Positions 18,204-25,101 of a stretch of DNA of 64,000 nt are shown in pieces. The position numbers and the translations under genes were made by a program. Each line of letters starts with the position of its first letter. The stretch's first letter is position 1. The notes under the pieces are model-generated. The model was not told where the DNA came from. It saw only the letters and a list, made by a program, of their open reading frames with translations, and ran no database searches. The DNA lies in contig CALUXR010000007.1 in the NCBI GenBank assembly GCA_944324795.1, positions 1 to 64,000 on the forward strand, read 5' to 3'. Source of the DNA: an uncultured Acholeplasmatales bacterium (GTDB lineage Bacteria; Bacillota_I; Bacilli_A; Acholeplasmatales; Anaeroplasmataceae).

Positions 18204-19673
18204 ATGAAAAAAATATTAAGTTTTATTATATTAATGTTAATATCATTGTTTACCCTATCTAGTTGTGTTGGTGTAACTAATCCTCCTAACCCAAATGATC
18301 CAGGTAATGGTGATACACCAGTTGATCCTAATGTACCTGAAGAGGACTTAATTACTTATAAAGTTTCACTATATCGTAATAGCCAAATCTGGATTCCTAA
18401 TATGGAAATATATGCTATATTTGTAAATGATGTATCTGTTACAGAAGTTTTAATTGATGATTTTTATGGTACAGCTGAATTTAAGGGTGATGGTGACTAT
18501 GATGTGCATTTAAGTGATGTTCCTACTGGCTATACATATGACCCTAATATGTATTCGGTTGATCCTCAACATACTGAAATTATAATTGACCTATATCCTA
18601 TTTTAGATTTTGATAGCGGTAATGGTAGTGGCCCTTATAATCCGGATGCTTATGATATAAGTAAAGTTGGTTATTATAAAGTTGAATTAGATTCAATTAA
18701 TGATCGTAAATATTTTCATTTCTTACCTGTTCAATCTGGTGAATATATTATTGAATCAATGTGTGATATTCATGCAGATGATATAGATCCTGTAGGTATT
18801 AAATATAGTGGAACAGAGCAATTTATTTCTGAAGAATATGGTAAAGAAGTTTATGATGATGGTGGTATAAGTAAAGATGCCGGTTTTACAACAAACTTCA
18901 AATTTACAATCACATTTGATGTTACAGAATTAAATGTAGCGCGTGTTTTTGCGATTGAAGCCGAAAGTAAAATTGAACAATATCCATGTACAGTTTATTT
19001 TAAGATTCAATGGAATGATGATTATTCTAAAGGACCTGCCTTTAACCCACGTATCATTGAACCTAAAGAAGCAAATGAAAGTGTGACACCTATAGATTCA
19101 GGTACACTTACATGGATGTCTGATTTAAATAATCATGTTTTAGATATAAGAAAATGTAAATATAATCCTAACAATGGTCTATGGTATTATTATGATGAAC
19201 AATATAAAGACCAACCTAATTTTGAAAAAGATTGGGGAATTAAACTTGTAGCTCCTGCTTCAGATACAATAAATATTCCATCAATAAATATGACTTTCTC
19301 ACAAGCCTTAGGTTATCAACCAGCTTATTTATGTTTATATGATGAAAATGATGAAAGAGTATGTTATGACTATTTCTTATATGGTGATGGACCTTTATAT
19401 GATGAAAATGGTGATAAAGTAGTATATGAAGGTGTATCTTATAGTGATTATGCTAGAGGCGGTTTCGTTTATGTTACTAATGAAATTATGGAATTCTATC
19501 AACTTTTATCTAATAATAAAGAATATTTTAAAGATGGTGAAGGTTGGGCAGAAGGAAATAAATATGATGATGAACCAAATGGTGCTGGCGATGAAGGTGA
19601 ACTAGTATATGGTGGTGTTTCATCTGGTCAAGATGATCAATGGTTATTTGCTTGTGCAATTTATTTAAGTTAA
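18204..19673 (+). CDS. Lipoprotein closing the MoxR/redox locus
   Basis: A 489-residue lipoprotein (LSSC, Cys21) with GGAGGG before ATG 18204. After a Pro/Asn/Gly-rich spacer it has a carboxypeptidase-regulatory-like beta domain (about 50-130, with GYTYDPNMYSV), a beta-sandwich of the pre-peptidase kind seen also in the 23015 gene (YKVELDS...YFHFLPVQSGEYIIES), and a C-terminal domain. That last domain resembles the two C-terminal domains of the thioredoxin lipoprotein at 174 (GLWYYYDE..., then FVYVTNEIMEFYQLL and a final WLFACAIYL). The shared domain at both ends of the locus argues that the genes work together. No enzyme motif is visible. It is followed within 10 bases by a strong terminator. 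Confidence 0.8.
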   Translation: MKKILSFIILMLISLFTLSSCVGVTNPPNPNDPGNGDTPVDPNVPEEDLITYKVSLYRNSQIWIPNMEIYAIFVNDVSVTEVLIDDFYGTAEFKGDGDYDVHLSDVPTGYTYDPNMYSVDPQHTEIIIDLYPILDFDSGNGSGPYNPDAYDISKVGYYKVELDSINDRKYFHFLPVQSGEYIIESMCDIHADDIDPVGIKYSGTEQFISEEYGKEVYDDGGISKDAGFTTNFKFTITFDVTELNVARVFAIEAESKIEQYPCTVYFKIQWNDDYSKGPAFNPRIIEPKEANESVTPIDSGTLTWMSDLNNHVLDIRKCKYNPNNGLWYYYDEQYKDQPNFEKDWGIKLVAPASDTINIPSINMTFSQALGYQPAYLCLYDENDERVCYDYFLYGDGPLYDENGDKVVYEGVSYSDYARGGFVYVTNEIMEFYQLLSNNKEYFKDGEGWAEGNKYDDEPNGAGDEGELVYGGVSSGQDDQWLFACAIYLS

Positions 19674-19680
19674 TATGTTT

Positions 19681-19707
19681 AAGGTAGTCAAAATGACTAC
19701 CTTTTTC
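19681..19707 (+). terminator. Intrinsic terminator of the 3510-19673 unit
   Basis: A perfect 10-bp stem (19681-19690 with 19694-19703) with an AAA loop runs directly into a T-run. It lies eight bases after the lipoprotein stop codon and marks the end of the long redox/MoxR transcription unit. Confidence 0.92.
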
Positions 19708-19877
19708 ATAACTTTAATATTTAAATTTTATAAATTCCTATTAAATTTATAATTTGAAAAGTGGTAGGGCTTTTAGTAAAGTGTAGCATTTTTAAATAAA
19801 AAACGTTAAAAAAGCCTATGAAAATTAAGAAAAAACAAAAAAAACAATGTTTTTTAGTATAAAATTACAAAAAAAAC

Positions 19878-19905
19878 TTGATTTATTGAATTTTAGCGTT
19901 ATAAT
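19878..19905 (+). promoter_or_regulatory. Promoter of the seven-repeat lipoprotein
   Basis: TTGATT (19878-19883), 16 bp spacing and a perfect TATAAT (19900-19905) form one of the best -35/-10 pairs in the window. The rest of the 19674-19944 gap is A/T-rich with homopolymer runs. A weak A7/T6-type hairpin sits at 19839-19855, but I see no gene in it. AGGAGA at 19930-19935 precedes ATG 19945. Confidence 0.75.
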
Positions 19906-19944
19906 TAAGACAATATTTTTTTATTAGATAGGAGATGGGTAGTT

Positions 19945-22935
19945 ATGAAAGGTAAAAAAATAGTAGCTTCACTTGCTTTAGCTTTGGGAGCGTTTTCTGG
20001 GTTAGTTGCTTGTGACAAAACAGAAGAGAAGCCAGAGGTTAAAGATCCGGTGACTTACACTGTCATATTTAAAAATGGCGACGTGGAATTATCAAATGAA
20101 GAAATTGAGCAAGGAGATTTTTATAAAATTCCTGCGAACCCTACTGCTCCTGAAGGCAAATATTTTGTCGGTTGGGATGGAAATAATGATGGCAATGTAG
20201 ATGAATTAAAAGCTGCAACTGCTGATATTACTTATGTAGCCGTATTTGCTGATAAGAATATTGAAGTTGTTGAAGAAGGTTCAGATGCTAAAACAATTTC
20301 ATTCAAAAATGAAGCTGGCGATGTTATAGGGGTAGTATTATATGTGCCAGGTCAAGAAAATGAAATTGTAGAACCACAAGTACCTGTTAAAGTTGGTTAT
20401 GATGGTTCATGGGCTAATTATGAATTAAATGGTGATAATATTGAAGTTTCTCCAGTTTATTCATTACATCAATATCGTGTATCATTCGTTGCTGATGGAA
20501 AACAAATTGGTATAGCACAATATAATATTGAAAATAAAAATATTAATGTACCAGCAGTACCTGCAAAAGAAGGATATACAGGTGCATGGGAAGAATATGT
20601 ATTAGATAGTGGTGATAAAGTAGTTAATGCAGTATACACTAAAAATCCAATATCAGTTAATGATATTTTAGGTACATACTACAATGGTCAAGAGTCATTA
20701 TACATTGGTTATGATTCTATAGTTCTTTATGCATACGATGATATTCATGAAAGATATTCTGAAACAACATATTATACTGAAGAAATATATAATGACCCAA
20801 ATAGTGAGGTTACGGCTGAATATTATTATAAAATTGAAGGAGATATAATTAATCTTTATAATTATATGAATCAAGTTGAAAAGAGTTACCAAATAGTTGG
20901 TAATGATGTAGTAGCTATTACTGATAAGTTAACTGTATCAACTTGGGGAACGTATGAATATAAAGTAGATGGTCAAGTTGTATCTCAATTATTAATTAAT
21001 GAAGAAGGTATTTCATATATTGTTGGTGATAAAGTATATGATGCAGCTATCGAGTTAGAAAATGATGCAATTTCAATTCGTCTTGATGATAAAGATGTTC
21101 AATTTAATTTAAATGGCAATTATAATTATGAATTGGATTTGGCTGATGGTGCTCAAGAATTTGTAAAAGTTGTACCTCAAGAATGGTATGGTACATATTA
21201 TTATGCTAACAATAATCCTAAACAAGTTGTAATAAATGATTCTAGTTTAAATCAACTTAAACTTGTAAAAGGTGGTTTTGAATATCAAGGTACAACATTT
21301 ATAGTTACAGAATCTGGAACTTTAAATTATTTAGATTATTCTGGTAATATTCAATTAGAAGAAGAATATGAAAACGGACAAGTCGTAAATTCTTGGCCTG
21401 CTGAATATGTAAAATTACAAGAAGGTAAAGTACCTGAAGAATTATATGGTATTTATAGATCTACATATGATACTATGATCATATCAGCTGAAGGTATAAC
21501 TGTATTTGGTAAACTTGCAGAATCTGTTGTTTATACATATGGAGAAAATAGTAATGGTGATGTTTTAGAATTCTTGAATATTGATGGAAGCACCTATACT
21601 ATTTCTAGTGATCATAGTCAAATTTCTTCATTTAATTCTTATTTCAAATCATATCCTGTTGAAGATATTTCTAAGTTAAGTAAAGAAATTCCAGCAATCT
21701 TTGATGCATATAAAGACAAACTTTATGTAGATGAAAATGGAAACTTATTCCAAATCTCTAGTGATGGTAATGTTTTATATGCGGCAGATGGTTATGATGG
21801 TTCTCAATATTATTTTGTAGATGGTGATGTTATTTATATTTTCAAATCTGCATCTTATGCATTAAGTGATCAAATTAAAATAGAAATTGTTGAAGATAAA
21901 TTATTATTGAATTCTAAAGAGTTAGCACAATTCAACATTAAATTATCTGATATTTTAGGTGTTTATTTAAATGCTGATAGTCAAATTGTTATAAGTGAAA
22001 GTGGTATTAAATATTTAGATGTTGATTATGCGGTTGAAAACATTGAAATTAATGTTTATAACATTAAATTAAGTGATGAAATAACATTAGTTTATAACCC
22101 TGATAATGCTAGTTTAAATGTTAATGATGTTGCTTATAATTATTCATCAACATTAACTGCTGGTGTTCCTCAAGAATGGTTTGGTGAATATTTAAATTTA
22201 ACTATTAATGAAAATGGTGTATACATTGGTTCTAATTCATATAGTATTGACTCTATAGATGTAAAAGAAAACAAAATGAATGTATCATACATTTCATACG
22301 GATGGCTAATCGAATATGAATTAACATATAATCCTGAAGATGGTACATTTAGTGATGATCAAGGCAATAATTATCCAAAACTTCTTGAAAAAGTTGTTAA
22401 AGAAGAATGGGTTGGTGTATGGTCTGGCTCTGATGGCTATGGCGATTATGAAATTACTATTACAGCAGATGGTATGTCATATACTCAATGGGGTTCTTTA
22501 TATGACGAATGGTATGTAATTGGTGAAAACAAATTCGTTGTTGGTGAATACAGCATTTCTTATGATTCAGCAAAAGATGTTATGATTTTAGATGCATATG
22601 GTAGTATTGTTGAATTAAGCAAATCTAGTAGTGAACCGGGTGGAGAAGACCAAACACCATCTGAAAGTCTAAGTGATGCATTATATGGTACTTGGAATGC
22701 TGTTGATCCATGGGATAGTTCTATGGCTGGTATACTTGTTATTAGTGCTGATTCAATAAGTTTAGAATATTATGGTGAACCATATTCTGAATATATAGTT
22801 AGTAGCTCTACAGAATTTTCATTTGCTGACCTTTCAACATTTGTGTTTGTATACAACGAGACAAATGATACAATAGAAATGAAGGATGCTGTTTTTGGAG
22901 ATTTGGTTTTTGAATTTACCAAAGCTGAAAGATAA
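19945..22935 (+). CDS. Lipoprotein with InlB-type repeats and seven lipocalin-like repeats
   Basis: The 996-residue lipoprotein (LVAC, Cys23) has three InlB B-repeat/Listeria-Bacteroides type modules in its first 220 residues (YTVIFKNGDVELS...FVGWDGN; GYDGSWANYEL; GYTGAWEEYVL). The remainder is a chain of diverged repeats of roughly 80-130 residues. Each opens with a short Leu/Trp-Tyr-Gly-x-Tyr/Trp sequence and then an I.ISEDGI-like strand: DILGTYYNG, PQEWYGTYYY, PEELYGIYRS, DILGVYLNA, PQEWFGEYLN, KEEWVGVWSG and SDALYGTWNA. The repeats resemble small beta-barrel or lipocalin-like units. The protein is probably a surface adhesin or binding protein. It has its own promoter and a good binding site (AGGAGA) before ATG. 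Function unknown. Confidence 0.8.
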   Translation: MKGKKIVASLALALGAFSGLVACDKTEEKPEVKDPVTYTVIFKNGDVELSNEEIEQGDFYKIPANPTAPEGKYFVGWDGNNDGNVDELKAATADITYVAVFADKNIEVVEEGSDAKTISFKNEAGDVIGVVLYVPGQENEIVEPQVPVKVGYDGSWANYELNGDNIEVSPVYSLHQYRVSFVADGKQIGIAQYNIENKNINVPAVPAKEGYTGAWEEYVLDSGDKVVNAVYTKNPISVNDILGTYYNGQESLYIGYDSIVLYAYDDIHERYSETTYYTEEIYNDPNSEVTAEYYYKIEGDIINLYNYMNQVEKSYQIVGNDVVAITDKLTVSTWGTYEYKVDGQVVSQLLINEEGISYIVGDKVYDAAIELENDAISIRLDDKDVQFNLNGNYNYELDLADGAQEFVKVVPQEWYGTYYYANNNPKQVVINDSSLNQLKLVKGGFEYQGTTFIVTESGTLNYLDYSGNIQLEEEYENGQVVNSWPAEYVKLQEGKVPEELYGIYRSTYDTMIISAEGITVFGKLAESVVYTYGENSNGDVLEFLNIDGSTYTISSDHSQISSFNSYFKSYPVEDISKLSKEIPAIFDAYKDKLYVDENGNLFQISSDGNVLYAADGYDGSQYYFVDGDVIYIFKSASYALSDQIKIEIVEDKLLLNSKELAQFNIKLSDILGVYLNADSQIVISESGIKYLDVDYAVENIEINVYNIKLSDEITLVYNPDNASLNVNDVAYNYSSTLTAGVPQEWFGEYLNLTINENGVYIGSNSYSIDSIDVKENKMNVSYISYGWLIEYELTYNPEDGTFSDDQGNNYPKLLEKVVKEEWVGVWSGSDGYGDYEITITADGMSYTQWGSLYDEWYVIGENKFVVGEYSISYDSAKDVMILDAYGSIVELSKSSSEPGGEDQTPSESLSDALYGTWNAVDPWDSSMAGILVISADSISLEYYGEPYSEYIVSSSTEFSFADLSTFVFVYNETNDTIEMKDAVFGDLVFEFTKAER

Positions 22936-22953
22936 AAATATTAAAAAACATTA

Positions 22954-23003
22954 TAAATAAAGAGGTGGCTTTTTAGCCCCTCTCTATTTATGATTAATAG
23001 AGA
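22954..23003 (+). promoter_or_regulatory. Two mutually exclusive hairpins before the 23015 gene
   Basis: Hairpin A pairs 22954-22970 with 22975-22990 around a TTTT loop, with one bulged T and one mismatch. Hairpin B pairs 22981-22988 (TCTCTATT) with 22996-23003 (AATAGAGA) perfectly and ends at the AAGGAG binding site (23003-23008). Both need bases 22981-22988, so only one can form at a time. The layout could control ribosome access, or A may simply be a terminator without a strong T-run. Confidence 0.45.
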
Positions 23004-23014
23004 AGGAGATTTAT

Positions 23015-23962
23015 ATGAAAAAAACAATTAGTTTAGTAATATCGATGTTGATATTAATGATTTCTTTGGTTGCATGTACAAAAGATGAACCAGAAGTTAA
23101 AAATTATACTGTTACTTTTAATAGTAATGGTGGTAGTGAAGTTGAAAAACAAAGTGTGGTTGAAGGTGGTAAAGTTACAAAACCTACAGACCCTACTTAT
23201 GATGGATATATTTTTGATGCATGGTATAGTGATAGTGCTTTAACTGATGCTTGGGATTTTGCAAGCGATACAGTTAGTAGTGATATCACTTTATATGCGA
23301 AATGGAATGAAGAAGCATTTAATGGCTATGAAGTAAAAGTGGTGTATGAAGATGGTGCCCCTGTTACTGGTGCTGTTATTCAATGGTGTACACCTGCGGG
23401 TGTTTGTTCTGTTTTAACTCCTGTTGATGCTGATGGTATAGCTAGAAGTACTACATTAAGTGGAACTCAATATGTACATATTAATGAAAATACGATACCT
23501 GAAGGTTATACATATGATATTAATTTATATGTAGCTACTGAAGAAAATAAATCAGTTACAATTGAATTAATTAAACTTGCAACTCCTACTTCAGGTGATG
23601 GTACTAAAGCTACACCATATGTTGTAGGTCTTGGTGCTTATAATGTTTCAGTTACAGAAGAAGCTAATGTTGTTTATTATTCATTTACACCAACTGAAGC
23701 AGGTACTTATGTTTTTGAATCACATAAACAAAGTGAATTAGCTACTGAACCATTTGATCCTTTATTTGCATATTATTCAGACAAAGATTATAGTGATCGT
23801 ATAGCTTATGCTGATGATGGTGGAGATAAGGAAAACTTCAAATATGAAATTGAAGTTAGTGAAGATGATGTAAATAAACCAATTTATTTTAGAATTCAAG
23901 AATCTAGTGGCTCAAATTCTGAATTTCCTAACGAATTTTATTTTGATATACTTAAAAAATAA
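23015..23962 (+). CDS. InlB-repeat lipoprotein with pre-peptidase-like domain
   Basis: The 315-residue lipoprotein (LVAC, Cys21) carries one textbook InlB B-repeat (YTVTFNSNGGSEVEKQ...GYIFDAWYSD...LYAKW, about 30-95). A carboxypeptidase-regulatory or Cna-B-like beta domain comes next (about 105-185), including the GYTYDINLYV segment shared with the 18204 protein. Last is a C-terminal beta-sandwich (YNVSVTEEANVVYYSFTPTE) of the pre-peptidase kind. AAGGAG precedes ATG 23015. It likely belongs with the neighbouring surface lipoproteins. No catalytic residues are seen and no specific function is claimed. Confidence 0.82.
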   Translation: MKKTISLVISMLILMISLVACTKDEPEVKNYTVTFNSNGGSEVEKQSVVEGGKVTKPTDPTYDGYIFDAWYSDSALTDAWDFASDTVSSDITLYAKWNEEAFNGYEVKVVYEDGAPVTGAVIQWCTPAGVCSVLTPVDADGIARSTTLSGTQYVHINENTIPEGYTYDINLYVATEENKSVTIELIKLATPTSGDGTKATPYVVGLGAYNVSVTEEANVVYYSFTPTEAGTYVFESHKQSELATEPFDPLFAYYSDKDYSDRIAYADDGGDKENFKYEIEVSEDDVNKPIYFRIQESSGSNSEFPNEFYFDILKK

Positions 23963-23971
23963 TTAATAATG

Positions 23972-23980
23972 TGTTATAAT
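23972..23980 (+). promoter_or_regulatory. Extended -10 promoter before the 24013 lipoprotein gene
   Basis: TGTTATAAT is an extended -10, with TTAAAA 17 bp upstream (23952-23957) as a weak -35. It precedes AGGAGGT (24001-24007) and ATG 24013, and probably drives the lipoprotein plus the oligopeptide transporter genes. Confidence 0.65.
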
Positions 23981-24012
23981 ATAAAAGTATTTCAAAATTA
24001 AGGAGGTCAAAA

Positions 24013-25086
24013 ATGAGGAAAATTACATCCTTGTTATTACTTGGTTTATTTAGTATATTCCTTCTAGCAAGTTGTACTAATAATAAAACTAGAAGTGGTT
24101 ATTGTGCTACCTTCCATTTAGAAGGAGCTGTATACCAACAAGAAGAAGTAGTTAGATATTATTATCCTGCTAATCCTGAAGGTACTTTAATATTAGCTCC
24201 TAATGATATTATTACAACAGAAACAGATAAAATTAATAAAGCAGGTTATGTTTTAGAAGGTTGGTATTTATCAAACGAATTTAAACCTGAAGAAAAATGG
24301 GATTTTGAAACCGATCGAATGAATGAAGATGGTGTTAATTTATATGCCCATTGGATAATCGAAAAAGTATATAAATTTGCTATTATATCAGATATTGATG
24401 ATAGTGTTCTTGGTGAATATCAAGTTGAAGCTGGCGACACATTTAGAGATTATAGAAACTATACTGTAGATGTACCTGGCTATACATTCCTTGAATTTAG
24501 AGATGAAGATGGTAATGTTATCGAAGAAAATGAACTTGCTCATCCTGGTGGTGATGAAGATTTAACAATTAATATATATGCTAATTATATTCCTGGCGAA
24601 TATATGATTGTTAAAAATTTTGATGATTTAGAAGATGCTATTAGAGATGAGATGAATATTTATCTATATAATGATATTGACTGTGAAGCAAAAGATTTAG
24701 ATTTTGGTGATTTCAATAATCGTGAATTTATTGGTAATGGTTATACTATTTCTAATTTTAATTATGATGATAATTTAGGTAGTATAACAAAAGATCAAAT
24801 AGCTAATATTAGTTTATTTGATGAAATTAATAGTTCAACTATTAAAGATGTTACATTTATTAGCAATCAAATATATTACTCTGATTTTAGTCAAGTTAGT
24901 ACTATTAATATTTTACCTTTTGCTGTAAGTTTAAATAAAGCAAATCTTTCAAATGTTAATGTAACTTATAGTATGAGAGTTAATAATAAAAATGCTTTAG
25001 ATAAAACTGTAGAACATGATAGTCCTTATTTAGATAATAATGTTGATTCTACTATAGATAATGTTAATATAATAAAAAATAATTAA
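24013..25086 (+). CDS. InlB-repeat lipoprotein upstream of the opp operon
   Basis: The 357-residue lipoprotein (LASC, Cys21) has a first InlB-type module ending GYVLEGWYLSNEF...LYAHW (to about 115) and a second diverged one (YKFAIISDIDDSVLGEY...PGYTFLEFRD...IYANY, about 118-197). The C-terminal 150 residues look like turns of a beta-solenoid (DLEDAIRDEMNIYLYNDIDC, FIGNGYTISNFNY, STIKDVTFISN), similar in style to GLUG-type or pectate-lyase-like repeats. The gene has its own extended -10 promoter and lies only 15 bases before the substrate-binding protein gene. Function not recognised; probably surface binding. Confidence 0.8.
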   Translation: MRKITSLLLLGLFSIFLLASCTNNKTRSGYCATFHLEGAVYQQEEVVRYYYPANPEGTLILAPNDIITTETDKINKAGYVLEGWYLSNEFKPEEKWDFETDRMNEDGVNLYAHWIIEKVYKFAIISDIDDSVLGEYQVEAGDTFRDYRNYTVDVPGYTFLEFRDEDGNVIEENELAHPGGDEDLTINIYANYIPGEYMIVKNFDDLEDAIRDEMNIYLYNDIDCEAKDLDFGDFNNREFIGNGYTISNFNYDDNLGSITKDQIANISLFDEINSSTIKDVTFISNQIYYSDFSQVSTINILPFAVSLNKANLSNVNVTYSMRVNNKNALDKTVEHDSPYLDNNVDSTIDNVNIIKNN

Positions 25087-25101
25087 GAGAGGAAAAAACA
25101 A

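Noticed and set aside
19839-19855. Second terminator before the 19945 gene
   Set aside because: The A-run/T-run stem has only one G-C pair and would be unstable.
19890-19905. A further cre-like site over the 19945 promoter (TTTTAGCGTTATAA)
   Set aside because: Three mismatches to the consensus in A/T-rich sequence; not better than chance.
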